Shown in pieces: positions 41,103 through 51,722 of a stretch of DNA of 64,000 nt; the stretch's first letter is position 1; the number at the start of each line of letters is the position of its first letter. The stretch lies in contig NZ_JAERTZ010000004.1 of the NCBI RefSeq assembly GCF_016746085.1, forward strand, positions 1 through 64,000, written 5' to 3'. Made by a program: the position numbers and the translations under genes. The stretch comes from Zobellella iuensis (lineage in GTDB: Bacteria > Pseudomonadota > Gammaproteobacteria > Enterobacterales > Aeromonadaceae). The notes beneath the pieces are model-generated. The model worked only from the letters and a program-made list of their open reading frames with translations. It did no database searches and was not told the DNA's origin.

Positions 41103-41804
41103 TCAGAGGTCGGCGAAGATTTCCTTGAGGTTGACGTCTTCGTCGTGGGCCGGCTCCAGCTGCAGCTGGGCTTCGATCTCGTTGAGATGGTCTGTCATCA
41201 GCTGCACCGCCTTGTCCACCTCATGGGCGGCGATGGCGGCCAGCAGGCCGGTGTGCTCGCTGCAGGACAGGCCGGAATGGCGGGCCTTGCCCTTGAGCGG
41301 CCCCGGCCCCTGGTAGAGGGCGATGATGAGGGAAGAACGGGGGATGATCTCGTGCAGGAAGGAGGTCAGCACCGGCTTGTTGGCCAGCTTGCCGATCAGC
41401 AGGTGGAACTCGCCGGACAGCCGGATGCGCAGGCTCTGCTGCCCCTGGGCGAAGGCCTGGTGCTCCCGCTCCACGTGTTCCTGCAGCAGCTGCTTTTCCC
41501 GCGCCGTGCACTTGCTCGCCAGTTCCCGCACCAGTTCGGCCTCGATCAGCCGGCGGGCCTGGAAGATTTCCCGCGCCTCTTCCGGCGAGGGCTCGGCCAC
41601 GAAGGCGCCGCTGTTGGGCACCAGGTGGACCAGCTTGTGGTGGGACAACTGCAGCAGCAACTTGCGCACGAAGCCCCGGCTGAGGCCGAACGTTTCGCTC
41701 AGATCTTCTTCTTTCAGGCGGGTGCCCGGCAGCAGCTTGTGGGCGACGATGGCTTCCCAGATACGTTGATAGACGGTGTCCAGATCGTTGGTTTTATTCT
41801 GCAT
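41103..41804 (-). CDS. GntR-family (FadR/FCD subgroup) regulator
   Basis: A 233-residue regulator: winged helix-turn-helix at residues 7-70 (VYQRIWEAIVAHKLLPGTRLKEEDLSETFGLSRGFVRKLLLQLSHHKLVHLVPNSGAFVAEPS) and an all-helical FCD ligand domain with metal-site residues (H near 121 in EFHLLIG, H near 168 EHTGLLAAI, H near 190). ATG 41804 is chosen over the longer frame because it gives a normal start and has AAGG 6 bases upstream. Known: a related GntR regulator (HpxS) controls purine use in Klebsiella, which fits the neighbouring allE, but this is inference. Confidence 0.88.
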   Translation of the reverse strand: MQNKTNDLDTVYQRIWEAIVAHKLLPGTRLKEEDLSETFGLSRGFVRKLLLQLSHHKLVHLVPNSGAFVAEPSPEEAREIFQARRLIEAELVRELASKCTAREKQLLQEHVEREHQAFAQGQQSLRIRLSGEFHLLIGKLANKPVLTSFLHEIIPRSSLIIALYQGPGPLKGKARHSGLSCSEHTGLLAAIAAHEVDKAVQLMTDHLNEIEAQLQLEPAHDEDVNLKEIFADL

Positions 41805-41935
41805 GGCGCTACCTTGAATACATGGCAGGCTCCCTGGTGAGGTGCTCTGAATCCCTGCCGTCTTGAGTCGGCCACCAGGGGTGCGATCACTCTGTTGGTG
41901 GAACGGATAACGCGCACAGATTAGCACAGGGCTGG

Positions 41936-41949
41936 TATTGTCAACAATA
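41936..41949 (-). promoter_or_regulatory. Predicted operator: perfect dyad over the GntR gene -35
   Basis: TATTGT and ACAATA separated by two bases form a perfect dyad containing the GT-N-AC core bound by FadR-type GntR regulators. It includes a TTGACA -35 element on the minus strand; a TAATCT -10 lies 15 bases downstream. This is the layout of an autorepressed promoter. Confidence 0.55.
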
Positions 41950-42058
41950 AATGTAATGTTTTGTTAAAGAAAGAAGGGCCCCGGGCTGTGCTGTTGACAA
42001 ACTGGACAAATCATCCAGAGTCCTTAGAATCGGCGGCTCGCTGTACAGGAGCCCAACC

Positions 42059-43156
42059 ATGACCCACCTCGATACCACCCAATACACGCACCAGTTGGCG
42101 GAAAAAGCCGCGCGTCTGCACAGTCAGTTTGCCGGCTTTATTCCGCCGGAGCTGGAAGTCTTCGCCTCCCAGCCGGAACATTACCGGATGCGGGCCGAAT
42201 TCCGGGTGTGGCATCAGGGGGACGATCTTTACTACATCATGTTCGATCAGGCCAGCAAACAGAAATACCGGGTCGACCGGTTTCCCGCCGCCTCTACCCT
42301 TATCAACCGGGCCATGCCGCTGCTGTTGGACGCCCTGCGCCCTTCGCCGGTACTGCGCCGCAAGCTGTTCCAGGTGGATTTTCTGTCGTCGCTCAGCGGT
42401 GAGCTGGTGATCAGCCTGCTCTATCACCGCCAGTTGGAGCAAGACTGGCACCAGGCCGCCCAAGTATTGCGGGCGCAGCTGCGTGAACAGGGCATAACGG
42501 CCGACGTCATCGGCCGGGCCAAGAAGCAGAAATGGGTGGTCGAGCGTGATTACGTGGTGGAGAAACTGCAGGTCGCGGGCCGCGAGCTGGTCTACCAGCA
42601 GGTGGAAAACAGCTTTACCCAGCCCAACGGCCGCATGAACGAGCAGATGCTGGCCTGGGCGTTGGACGTCACCCGGGGCGCCGCGGGCGACCTGCTCGAG
42701 CTCTACTGCGGCAACGGCAACTTCTCTCTGGCCCTGGCGGCCAACTTCCGCCGGGTGCTGGCCACCGAGATCTCCAGTTCCTCGGTCAAGTCGGCCCAGT
42801 ACAACATCGCCGCCAACGGCATAGACAACGTCACCATCTTGCGGATGTCGGCGGAGGAATTCACCCAGGCCATGCGCGGCGTGCGCGAGTTTCGCCGCCT
42901 GCAGGGCATCGATCTGCAAAGCTACCACTGCAACACCATACTGGTGGATCCGCCCCGGGCCGGGCTGGACGACGATACGGTGCGCCTGGTGCAGGAATAC
43001 GACCATATCCTCTATATCTCCTGCAACCCGGACACCCTGCAGCAAAACCTGGATATCCTGGCCAAGACCCACCACATCAGCCGCTTCGCCCTGTTCGACC
43101 AGTTCCCCTATACCCACCATATGGAAGCCGGGGTTTACCTGACCCGCAAGCCATAA
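42059..43156 (+). CDS. trmA: tRNA (uracil-5-)-methyltransferase
   Basis: A 365-residue enzyme (E. coli TrmA is 366) that makes m5U54 in the T loop of tRNA from [17 protein letters not shown] near 220 binds SAM. The catalytic cysteine is in SCNPDTL near 322, and the general base is Glu in [11 protein letters not shown] near 357. [16 protein letters not shown] is the N-terminal RNA-binding motif. GGAG precedes the ATG by 9 bases. Followed by a hairpin that serves the convergent malic enzyme gene. Confidence 0.95.
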   Translation: MTHLDTTQYTHQLAEKAARLHSQFAGFIPPELEVFASQPEHYRMRAEFRVWHQGDDLYYIMFDQASKQKYRVDRFPAASTLINRAMPLLLDALRPSPVLRRKLFQVDFLSSLSGELVISLLYHRQLEQDWHQAAQVLRAQLREQGITADVIGRAKKQKWVVERDYVVEKLQVAGRELVYQQVENSFTQPNGRMNEQMLAWALDVTRGAAGDLLELYCGNGNFSLALAANFRRVLATEISSSSVKSAQYNIAANGIDNVTILRMSAEEFTQAMRGVREFRRLQGIDLQSYHCNTILVDPPRAGLDDDTVRLVQEYDHILYISCNPDTLQQNLDILAKTHHISRFALFDQFPYTHHMEAGVYLTRKP

Positions 43157-43158
43157 CG

Positions 43159-43184
43159 CAAAAAGGGGAGCCGAGGCTCCCCTT
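43159..43184 (-). terminator. Intrinsic terminator of the malic enzyme gene
   Basis: Minus strand: AAGGGGAG and CTCCCCTT around a six-base loop (stem continuing to GCC/GGC), then TTTTTG. It may also stop trmA transcripts from the other strand. Confidence 0.85.
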
Positions 43185-43203
43185 GCTGTTACCGAGCGCG
43201 CGC

Positions 43204-44448
<1,245 letters not shown>

Positions 44449-44544
44449 TCTGCGAATATCCTGATGCGATTGTTGACACTTGTGCTTGTTAACTGTGAAC
44501 AAGTTTATCACAATTTTCATACAATGTGATAGTAATCAACTTAT

Positions 44545-45312
44545 TCAACATTGCCCAGCACAATCAATAACTTTATCCTGGTAAAACTGCCAGGAATGAT
44601 TTAGCCAAAGTTGCCAGCCTTTTTCTGCGGCTCGAACCCATCCCCGCACAAACAGCCGATCGCCCGGCTTGAAAGCCATCAGCCTGGTGCGCGCTGCGGA
44701 CGACAGTGGCCTGCCCGCCGTGACCCTGAGGTTCCCTTCAAGCAGGAGTTCAGCTCTGCCTGTACCCGAATATCCCCGGACCACCGACGTGGAAAACATC
44801 TGCCATCCGCTCACGGACGGCTCTGCCGCAAGCGGTACAGACCAGATGCCCACGCGAGCCCGCCGGGCTTGCTGCTCCGCCGCCAGCCAGCAGGGCCAGT
44901 ATTCATCATTGGGTGGGAGCAGCATCAACTGACCCAGCCCCTGGGCCAACATCTGTGTCACCAGCAGCTCACCCTCGGACGTGAGTGGGTGGGCCAGCCA
45001 GCGGCCATAATCATCACGTCTTTTCACCCCAAAAACCAGTTTCAAATGACTCTGTTTCACAATTTTATTTACAAGCCAGCGCCGCGCCGTTTCGGCACCG
45101 GCCTCTGCCGGCTGTTCATTGTGTTTATTGAACTCTGGAGTATCTATGCCTATAAAGCGGATAACCCTGCCATCCTGCAAAATAACAGTATCACCATCCA
45201 CCACGTGCCGAATGTTTGCCTTTTCCTCTGCCTGCAGTCGGGGGCATTCTGCCGCCGCGCCCCAGGACCATAACAGCAGCGCAATAACATACTTCCACCC
45301 GTTCATGGCCAC
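44545..45312 (-). CDS. Exported thermonuclease-like (SNase) protein
   Basis: A 255-residue protein with a signal peptide (residues 1-21, GAAA-E). The SNase fold lies at about 33-160: VVDGDTVILQDGRVIRFIGIDTPE contains Asp and Arg of the active site, and DDYGRWLAHPL carries the second catalytic Arg. About 95 C-terminal residues (LRVTAGRPLSS...) form an extra domain not needed in staphylococcal nuclease. Likely a periplasmic or secreted Ca-dependent nuclease. ATG 45306 is an alternate start. Confidence 0.85.
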   Translation of the reverse strand: MAMNGWKYVIALLLWSWGAAAECPRLQAEEKANIRHVVDGDTVILQDGRVIRFIGIDTPEFNKHNEQPAEAGAETARRWLVNKIVKQSHLKLVFGVKRRDDYGRWLAHPLTSEGELLVTQMLAQGLGQLMLLPPNDEYWPCWLAAEQQARRARVGIWSVPLAAEPSVSGWQMFSTSVVRGYSGTGRAELLLEGNLRVTAGRPLSSAARTRLMAFKPGDRLFVRGWVRAAEKGWQLWLNHSWQFYQDKVIDCAGQC

Positions 45313-45377
45313 GTCCTCGCCGGCATATGGCTATAACCATGGGAAGGAAAGCCGTGCGGCGCAAGAATGGCGGCAAA

Positions 45378-45403
45378 CAAAAAGGCGCCCTGAGGCGCCT
45401 TTG
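45378..45403 (-). terminator. Intrinsic terminator of rpmE
   Basis: Minus strand AAAGGCGCC pairs with GGCGCCTTT around CTGA, then TTTTTG; it starts 17 bases after the rpmE stop. Confidence 0.88.
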
Positions 45404-45418
45404 TCGCGAAAGTATCGC

Positions 45419-45634
45419 TTATTTTTTGCTGGCCAGCGCGCCGAAACGCTTGTTGAAACGATCAACACGGCCGCCGGTGTCAACGATTTTCTGCTTGCCG
45501 GTGTAGAAGGGGTGGCAAGCGGAGCAAACGTCCAGGTTCAGATCATGGCCCAGGGTGGAACGGGTCTTGATCTCGTTACCGCAAGAACATTTGGCAGTAA
45601 TTTCTTTGTATTCCGGATGGATACCTTGTTTCAT
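45419..45634 (-). CDS. rpmE: 50S ribosomal protein L31, zinc-binding type
   Basis: A 71-residue ribosomal protein. Zn-ribbon cysteines are C16, C18, C37 and C40 (KCSCG and VCSACH), so this is the C+ form replaced by a C- form on zinc starvation in many bacteria. ATG 45634 gives the standard [10 protein letters not shown] terminus; the open frame is longer upstream. It is divergent from priA, as in E. coli. Confidence 0.96.
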   Translation of the reverse strand: MKQGIHPEYKEITAKCSCGNEIKTRSTLGHDLNLDVCSACHPFYTGKQKIVDTGGRVDRFNKRFGALASKK

Positions 45635-45719
45635 GGACAACCTCTGTCTGTAGGCCGTGTCGCTATCTGATCCTGAGCCAGACACCACACGAGTGATACA
45701 CGTTTTGTGAAGGGTGCGA

Positions 45720-45748
45720 ATAATATAGGATCGCTTTTTTGCAGGCAA
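45720..45748 (-). promoter_or_regulatory. Sigma-70 type promoter for rpmE
   Basis: Minus strand TTGCCT (45748-45743) and TATTAT (45725-45720) separated by 17 bases, about 86 bases before the rpmE start. Confidence 0.5.
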
Positions 45749-45772
45749 GGGTAAACGGGGGAAAAATCACCA

Positions 45773-47968
45773 ATGTCGGTACCGGCACAGCACGGTTTGC
45801 TCAGGGTTGTTTTACCCGTTCCGTTACGGCGGGAATTCGATTATCTCTGTCCCCTGCCCTTGCCCGCCAAAGGGTGCCGAGTAACGGTGCCGTTCGGCAA
45901 CCGCACCCTGGTGGCGCTGGTGCTGGCCCACCCCGAACACTCGGATGTTCCCCCCGCCAGGCTCAAAACCGTCACCGCGGTGCTGGACCGGCGCCCGATC
46001 CTCGCCGAAGCCGAACTGCACCTGCTGGCATGGGCCGCCCGCTATTATCTGCATGCGCCCGGGGAAGTGTACTTCCAGGCCTTGCCGACGCTGCTGCGCA
46101 AGGGAGAGGCCGCCTGCTACCGCAGCATGGACTACTGGCACCTGCTCGACCCGAACACCGAGGCCCCGGCCCAGGCCATCAAGCAACGGCAGGCCCTGCT
46201 GCTGTTGCGGCAAGGCCCCCTGACCGCCGGCGAGCTGGACGCCAGAGGCATCAGCGGCGCCGTCCTGCAGGCGATGGCCAGAAAACAGCTGATCGAGAAA
46301 AAAGAGCAGTTGCCCGACCACATCGACTGGCGTGCCCTGATGGGAATTGCCCAGGAGGACAAACCCCGGCTCGGAACCGAGCAGGCCCTGGCGGTCAGCC
46401 TGCTCCATCGGGCCGCAGGCTTCAGTCCCTTTTTACTGGAGGGGATCACCGGCTCCGGCAAAACCGAGGTCTACCTGCAGGCCATGGAGCCGGTGTTGCA
46501 AGCCGGCAACCAGGTGCTGGTACTGGTTCCGGAGATCGGCCTGACGCCGCAGACCATAGCGCGTTTTCAGCGTCGGTTCCGGGTGCCGGTCAGTACCCTG
46601 CACTCCGGCATGAGCGAACGGGAGCGGCTGGATGCCTGGCTGGCCTGCCGGGACGGCAGCACCGCCGTCGTCATCGGCACCCGCTCCGCCCTGCTGACCC
46701 CGTTTCAGCGGCTGGGGCTGATCATTATCGACGAAGAACACGACACCTCGTTCAAACAGCAGGACGGCTTTCGTTATCACGCCCGGGACATGGCGTTACT
46801 GCGGGCTCAACAGCTGAACATTCCCATTATCCTGGGTTCGGCCACCCCCAGTTTCGAAAGCCTGCACAACGCCGCCGCCGGCAAATACCGGCTGCTGACC
46901 CTGAGCCAGCGCCCCGGCACCGCCACCGTCGCCCGGCACCAGCTGCTGGACAGCAAGCATGTGCAGTTGCACGCGGGTCTGTCACCACAACTGATACAGC
47001 TGATGACCCAGGAGCTGGCCGATGGTAATCAGGTGATGCTGTTTCTGAACCGCCGGGGCTATGCGCCGGCGTTGCTCTGCCACGACTGCGGCTGGCTGGC
47101 CGACTGCGAACGCTGTGACGCCCACTACACCTGGCACAAGCACAGGGGCCGCCTGCATTGCCACCACTGCGATCACCAGCGCCCGGTCCCCCCCCGGTGT
47201 CCGCATTGCGGCAGTGACCAGCTGCTGGGGACCGGCCTCGGCACCGAGCAGGTCGAGCAGGCCCTGGCCGGCCTCTTTCCCCAGTACGCCACCATCCGCA
47301 TCGATCGGGACAATACCCGCCGCAAGGGCAGCTTTCAGCAACACCTGGAGGGGATCCGGGCCGGCAAATACCAGATCCTGATCGGTACCCAGATGCTGGC
47401 CAAGGGGCATCACTTCCCCGACGTCACCCTGGTGGCCATGCTGGATGTGGACGGTGCGCTCTTTGCCAGCGATTTCCGTGCCACCGAGCGCTTTGCCCAG
47501 CTCTATATCCAGGTGGCGGGCCGGGCCGGACGAGCCAGCAAGCCGGGACGGGTGGTGCTGCAGACCCATCACCCGGACCATGCCCTGCTCCAGGATCTGG
47601 CCAATCAGGGATACCGGCATTTTGCCCGGGGCGCGCTGCAAGAGCGACAGGCGGCACTTTTGCCGCCCTTCAGCTTTCAGGCCTTGTTCCGGGTACAGGC
47701 CACCAAAGCCCACTATTGCCAGGACTTCCTGCAGCAACTGGCCGGACAGCTGTCCCCCGGCCTGCCGCCGGCAGTGCTCTGCATCGGGCCCATGAGTGCG
47801 CAGATGGAACGCAAGGCCGGCCAGTATCGCTACCAGCTGTTGTTGCAGGCATCCAGCCGGCGCGAGCTGGCCAGCACCTGCCGGCAGGCCCTGGCCCTGA
47901 TCGAGTCGTTACCCGCCGCCCGCAAGGTCCGCTGGTCGCTGGATATCGATCCGGTCGAGATATGGTGA
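45773..47968 (+). CDS. priA: Primosomal protein N' (replication restart helicase)
   Basis: A 731-residue DEAH-type helicase: N-terminal 3'-DNA-binding domain (to about 105), winged helix (to about 195), Walker A GITGSGKTE near 225, Walker B DEEHDTSFK near 322, zinc-binding cysteines between about 438 and 485 (CHDCGWLADCERC, CHHCDH, CPHCGS; eight Cys), and helicase motif VI QVAGRAGRA near 585. Restarts stalled forks by loading DnaB. Immediately convergent with the Lon-N protein gene. Confidence 0.96.
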   Translation: MSVPAQHGLLRVVLPVPLRREFDYLCPLPLPAKGCRVTVPFGNRTLVALVLAHPEHSDVPPARLKTVTAVLDRRPILAEAELHLLAWAARYYLHAPGEVYFQALPTLLRKGEAACYRSMDYWHLLDPNTEAPAQAIKQRQALLLLRQGPLTAGELDARGISGAVLQAMARKQLIEKKEQLPDHIDWRALMGIAQEDKPRLGTEQALAVSLLHRAAGFSPFLLEGITGSGKTEVYLQAMEPVLQAGNQVLVLVPEIGLTPQTIARFQRRFRVPVSTLHSGMSERERLDAWLACRDGSTAVVIGTRSALLTPFQRLGLIIIDEEHDTSFKQQDGFRYHARDMALLRAQQLNIPIILGSATPSFESLHNAAAGKYRLLTLSQRPGTATVARHQLLDSKHVQLHAGLSPQLIQLMTQELADGNQVMLFLNRRGYAPALLCHDCGWLADCERCDAHYTWHKHRGRLHCHHCDHQRPVPPRCPHCGSDQLLGTGLGTEQVEQALAGLFPQYATIRIDRDNTRRKGSFQQHLEGIRAGKYQILIGTQMLAKGHHFPDVTLVAMLDVDGALFASDFRATERFAQLYIQVAGRAGRASKPGRVVLQTHHPDHALLQDLANQGYRHFARGALQERQAALLPPFSFQALFRVQATKAHYCQDFLQQLAGQLSPGLPPAVLCIGPMSAQMERKAGQYRYQLLLQASSRRELASTCRQALALIESLPAARKVRWSLDIDPVEIW

Positions 47969-47971
47969 GGC

Positions 47972-48562
47972 TCAATGGCGGCTGCCCGCCTGGGACTCCG
48001 GTTTGAGCATCGACATCAGAAAAGCCAGGGCCCGGCGGCAACTGTCTTCCGCCATCAGCAACTGGGCCATCTGGCTTTGTATCGGCAGTACTTCCAGCCA
48101 GCGCTGGGTAACCCAGGCCGCATCCCGCCAGCGGGGGGCCGGATGCAGCTCGGCCAGCTCCGGGTATTCCTCGAACACCTCCTGCAACTTGTCGGACAAT
48201 ACCTGCTCGAAGGGCGACAAGCTGCAGGGCTGCCAGTTATCGAGCAGTTCGACCTCGGCCCGCAGCAGGCCATCCCGCTCCCGCTCGAGGTGGCGGATAC
48301 AAAAGCGTTCCGATGCCTCGACGGTAATGCCCAGCAGGCCATCTTCCAGGGTATAGAAATCGACAATAGCGACCCGCGTACCCAGCATGAACAAGTCGCT
48401 GCTGCCGTCCTCATCGAGCTCGTCCAGCATGCCGATGCCAAACCCCGAGCCGCTGCGGCTCGCTTCGCTGACCATCCTGATATACCTGGGTTCGAAGATG
48501 CGCAAGGGCAACTTGCCACCGGGCATAAGGTGAAGGGTCAGCGGTAAAAGCGCCAGTTTCAT
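47972..48562 (-). CDS. Lon N-terminal (PUA-like) substrate-binding domain protein
   Basis: A 196-residue soluble protein consisting of the Lon N-terminal domain only (LLPLTLHLMPGGKLPLRIFEPRYIRMV, then GIGMLDE and GITVEASERFCIRHLERERDGLLRAEVELL), without ATPase or protease. Such stand-alone proteins are common in proteobacteria and their role is not settled. It shares 167 bases with the argS upstream region in divergent orientation. Confidence 0.85.
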   Translation of the reverse strand: MKLALLPLTLHLMPGGKLPLRIFEPRYIRMVSEASRSGSGFGIGMLDELDEDGSSDLFMLGTRVAIVDFYTLEDGLLGITVEASERFCIRHLERERDGLLRAEVELLDNWQPCSLSPFEQVLSDKLQEVFEEYPELAELHPAPRWRDAAWVTQRWLEVLPIQSQMAQLLMAEDSCRRALAFLMSMLKPESQAGSRH

Positions 48563-48730
48563 ATCCCCTCCTCCCCCCTTAATAAGTAGTCATAAAGACC
48601 CGTATTTGCCGCCCCGACTTTCAATCGGAGCCCGCGTCGGTACCCTGGCGGTAGTTTTCTGCGACCGTTATGAGTAGAATTTCTCCCCCCAGGTTTCTTC
48701 CGACCTTGTCTTAATTTTGGTGAACTGATA

Positions 48731-50485
48731 ATGAAAGAACATATTCAAGCACTGCTTGAGCAGACGGTCTCAACCCTGAAACAACAAGGTAAGCTCCCCG
48801 CCGAGCTGGAGCCCCGCATCCAGGTAGACCGAACCAAAGACAAGGCTCACGGAGATCTCGCCACCAACCTGGCCCTGCTGCTGGCCAAACCCGCCGGGCA
48901 GAATCCCCGCGTCCTGGCGCAGCTGCTGGTGGACAACCTGCCCGCCTCCGAACTGGTGGCCAAAACCGAGCTGGCCGGCCCGGGCTTTATCAACTTCTTC
49001 CTCGACAACGGCTGGCTGGCCCGCCAGATCGACGCCATGGTGGCCGACACACGTGCCAACGTGCCGGTGGCGGAACAACGCCAGACGGTGGTGGTGGACT
49101 ACTCGGCTCCCAACGTGGCCAAGGAGATGCACGTAGGCCACCTGCGTTCCACCATCATCGGTGACGCCGTGGTCCGCACCCTGGAGTTTCTCGGCCATAA
49201 GGTGATCCGTGCCAACCACATCGGCGACTGGGGCACCCAGTTCGGCATGCTGATCGCCCACCTGGAAGAACTGGAGAAGCAAAATCCGGATGTACTGTCT
49301 TCCGGCCTGTCCGATCTGGAACAGTTCTACCGGGAATCCAAGCAGCAGTATGATGCGGATGCCGACTTCGCCGAACGGGCCCGGGGCTACGTGGTCAAAC
49401 TGCAGGGCGGTGACGCCTACTGCCTGCAGATGTGGCAGAAACTGGTGGACATCACCCTGCAACACAACCAGCAGGTCTACGACCGGCTCAAGGTCTCCCT
49501 GACCCCGGCAGACGTGATGGGCGAAAGCATGTACAACCCCATGCTGGCGGACATCGTCGCCGATCTGCAGCAAAAAGGCCTGGCGGTGGAAGACGACGGC
49601 GCCATCGTCGTGTACCTGGACGAGTACAAAAACAAGGACGGCGACCCCATGGGGGTCATCATCCGCAAGAAGGACGGCGGCTACCTCTATACCACCACCG
49701 ATATCGCCTGCGCCAAATACCGTTACGAGCGGCTGGGCGCCGACCGGGTGCTCTATTTCATCGACTCCCGTCAGCACCAGCACCTGATGCAGGCCTGGTC
49801 CATAGTGCGCAAGGCCGGCTACCTGCCCGATGCGGTCAGCCTGGAACACCATGCCTTCGGCATGATGCTGGGCAAGGACGGCCGCCCGTTCAAGACCCGC
49901 TCCGGCGGTACCATCAAGCTGGTCGACCTGCTCAACGAAGCAGAAGAACGCGCCGCCGCCCTGCTGGAGCAGAAGCAGACCGAACTCAGCGCCGAAGACA
50001 AGGCCCTGGTGGTCAACCGGGTGGCCATGGGGGCGGTGAAGTATGCGGACCTGTCCAAGAGCCGCACCACCGACTACATCTTCGACTGGGACAATATGCT
50101 GTCTTTCGAAGGCAATACCGCCCCCTACCTGCAATACGCCTACACCCGCGTGCAGTCGATCTTCCGCAAGGCCGGCGTCACCCCCGAGCAGCTGGACGGC
50201 ACCATCAGCCTCCAGGCTCCCGCCGAAGAAGCCCTGGCCCAGAAACTGGTGCAATTCAACGACACCGTTAAATCGGTGGCTGACAAAGGCATGCCACACC
50301 TGCTGTGTCTGTACCTGTATGAACTGTCCGGCGCCTTTATGAGCTTCTACGAAGCCTGCCCGATCAACAAGGAGGGCGTCACCGCCGAAGCCCGCGTCAG
50401 CCGCCTGCGCCTCTGCGCCGCCACCGCCAAGGTGCTGGAACAGGGCCTGTCTCTGCTCGGCATCGACACCATGGAACGGATGTAA
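48731..50485 (+). CDS. argS: Arginyl-tRNA synthetase
   Basis: A 584-residue class I synthetase. HVGHLRST near residue 130 is the HIGH motif; as is normal for ArgRS there is no strict KMSKS. The N-terminal Add-1 domain (residues 1-105) and the C-terminal anticodon-binding domain (about 465-584, ending [13 protein letters not shown]) are complete. The next gene starts 3 bases after the stop, so it is co-transcribed with a SPOR protein. Confidence 0.96.
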   Translation: MKEHIQALLEQTVSTLKQQGKLPAELEPRIQVDRTKDKAHGDLATNLALLLAKPAGQNPRVLAQLLVDNLPASELVAKTELAGPGFINFFLDNGWLARQIDAMVADTRANVPVAEQRQTVVVDYSAPNVAKEMHVGHLRSTIIGDAVVRTLEFLGHKVIRANHIGDWGTQFGMLIAHLEELEKQNPDVLSSGLSDLEQFYRESKQQYDADADFAERARGYVVKLQGGDAYCLQMWQKLVDITLQHNQQVYDRLKVSLTPADVMGESMYNPMLADIVADLQQKGLAVEDDGAIVVYLDEYKNKDGDPMGVIIRKKDGGYLYTTTDIACAKYRYERLGADRVLYFIDSRQHQHLMQAWSIVRKAGYLPDAVSLEHHAFGMMLGKDGRPFKTRSGGTIKLVDLLNEAEERAAALLEQKQTELSAEDKALVVNRVAMGAVKYADLSKSRTTDYIFDWDNMLSFEGNTAPYLQYAYTRVQSIFRKAGVTPEQLDGTISLQAPAEEALAQKLVQFNDTVKSVADKGMPHLLCLYLYELSGAFMSFYEACPINKEGVTAEARVSRLRLCAATAKVLEQGLSLLGIDTMERM

Positions 50486-50488
50486 ACC

Positions 50489-51061
50489 ATGGCCAGGGAT
50501 TACGTCGGGCGCAGCAAGCCCAAAGGCAACAGCCGCTCTACCCGATCCGGCAGTCGCAGCCGCGCCCCCGAGCGGAGAACTCCCTGGCTGGCCATCATAC
50601 TGGTACTGATGCTGGCGACCAGCCTCGGCTACCTGATCTATCTGGTCAAGGGCTCGGCCGAGGCCCGCACCACCCCGGCGTCCTCCAAGGCCGCGCATGC
50701 GACGACCCCGCCAGCGGCGCCGGTCAATCCCATCGATCAGCGTCCGGTGGAAAAATGGCGCTATATCGAGCAGTTGGAAAACAAGGAAATCGTGGTGGAC
50801 GTGCCCAAGGTGGAGGAGTCCAGCCAGCGTCATCTGATGCAGTGCGGCTCCTTCCGTTCCGCCGAACAGGCCGAGCAGCTCAAGGCACATATCGCCTTCC
50901 AGGGCCTGGTGGCCCAGGTGCGCCGCTCCGAGGGCAGCAACGGCATCTGGTACCGGGTGATCCTCGGCCCCTATGAGCGCAAGCGCCAGGCCGAGCAGGA
51001 CAAGCACAAGCTGATGCGGGCCAAGGTCAACCACTGCGCTATCTGGTTATGGGAGGGTTGA
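50489..51061 (+). CDS. ftsN: FtsN-like cell division protein with SPOR domain
   Basis: A 190-residue type II membrane protein: a short basic cytoplasmic tail (MARDYVGRSKPKGNSRS), membrane helix at about 33-53, a linker, and a SPOR domain at about 112-190 (HLMQCGSFRSAEQAEQLKAHIAFQGLVAQVRRS...WYRVILGPYERKRQAEQDKHKL) that binds denuded glycan strands at the septum. Size and place between argS and hslV are as for FtsN in gammaproteobacteria. Its stop overlaps the hslVU heat-shock promoter. Confidence 0.88.
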   Translation: MARDYVGRSKPKGNSRSTRSGSRSRAPERRTPWLAIILVLMLATSLGYLIYLVKGSAEARTTPASSKAAHATTPPAAPVNPIDQRPVEKWRYIEQLENKEIVVDVPKVEESSQRHLMQCGSFRSAEQAEQLKAHIAFQGLVAQVRRSEGSNGIWYRVILGPYERKRQAEQDKHKLMRAKVNHCAIWLWEG

Positions 51062-51085
51062 ACTCTCCCCTTGCCGTCCCCATTT
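51057..51085 (+). promoter_or_regulatory. Sigma-32 (heat-shock) type promoter for hslVU
   Basis: GTTGAA (51057-51062) and CCCCATTT (51078-51085) with a 15-base spacer match the sigma-32 pattern CTTGAA and CCCCATnT. It sits 58 bases before hslV and overlaps the end of the FtsN-like gene. Confidence 0.75.
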
Positions 51086-51142
51086 CTGTGATCATGACAT
51101 TTCTGCCAGTCCGGCTGGCTACACAGTCCAGTGAGGTTCACA

Positions 51143-51673
51143 GTGACAACAATCGTTTCAGTTCGCCGTAACGGCAAGGTGGTCATCGGCGGTGATGGCC
51201 AGGTGTCCTTGGGCAACACCGTGATGAAAGGCAATGCCCGCAAGGTACACCGCCTGTTTAACGGCAAGGTACTGGCCGGCTTTGCCGGTGGCACCGCCGA
51301 TGCCTTTACCCTGCTGGAACGCTTTGAAGCCAAGCTGCAGGCCCATCAGGGTAACCTCGAGCGGGCCGCCGTGGCCCTGGCGAAAGACTGGCGCACCGAT
51401 CGCACGCTGCGCCGGCTCGAAGCCCTGCTGGCGGTGGCCGACGACAAACACTCCTTTATCATCACCGGCAACGGCGACGTGGTACAACCGGAACAGGATC
51501 TGATCGCCATCGGGTCCGGCGGAGCCTTCGCCCAGTCCGCCGCCCGCGCCCTGCTGGAGAATACCGAGCTGGAAGCCCGCGACATCGTCGAGAAGGCGCT
51601 CACCATCGCCGGCGACATCTGCGTCTATACCAATGGCAACCAGACCATCGAAGAGCTCGACTACAGTCGTTGA
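51143..51673 (+). CDS. hslV: ATP-dependent protease peptidase subunit HslV
   Basis: A 176-residue threonine protease. The GTG at 51143 is chosen because it yields MTTIVSVRR, so Met removal exposes the catalytic Thr1; the open frame would add four residues and block it. [10 protein letters not shown]33-type Lys in NARKVHRL, and [16 protein letters not shown] match HslV. Forms a dodecamer capped by HslU hexamers. Starts 58 bases after a heat-shock promoter. Confidence 0.96.
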   Translation: MTTIVSVRRNGKVVIGGDGQVSLGNTVMKGNARKVHRLFNGKVLAGFAGGTADAFTLLERFEAKLQAHQGNLERAAVALAKDWRTDRTLRRLEALLAVADDKHSFIITGNGDVVQPEQDLIAIGSGGAFAQSAARALLENTELEARDIVEKALTIAGDICVYTNGNQTIEELDYSR

Positions 51674-51722
51674 TTCGGCCCCGGGCAGGTCCGCGACCCC
51701 GCCCGTATTACAGGATTTGATT

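Noticed and set aside
41994-42030. Sigma-70 promoter for trmA with TTGACA at 41994
   Set aside because: No convincing -10 at 16-18 bases; TAGAAT is about 25 bases away.
48770-51034. Minus-strand open frame of 754 codons opposite argS
   Set aside because: It is a reverse shadow of argS and the FtsN-like gene with no family motif.
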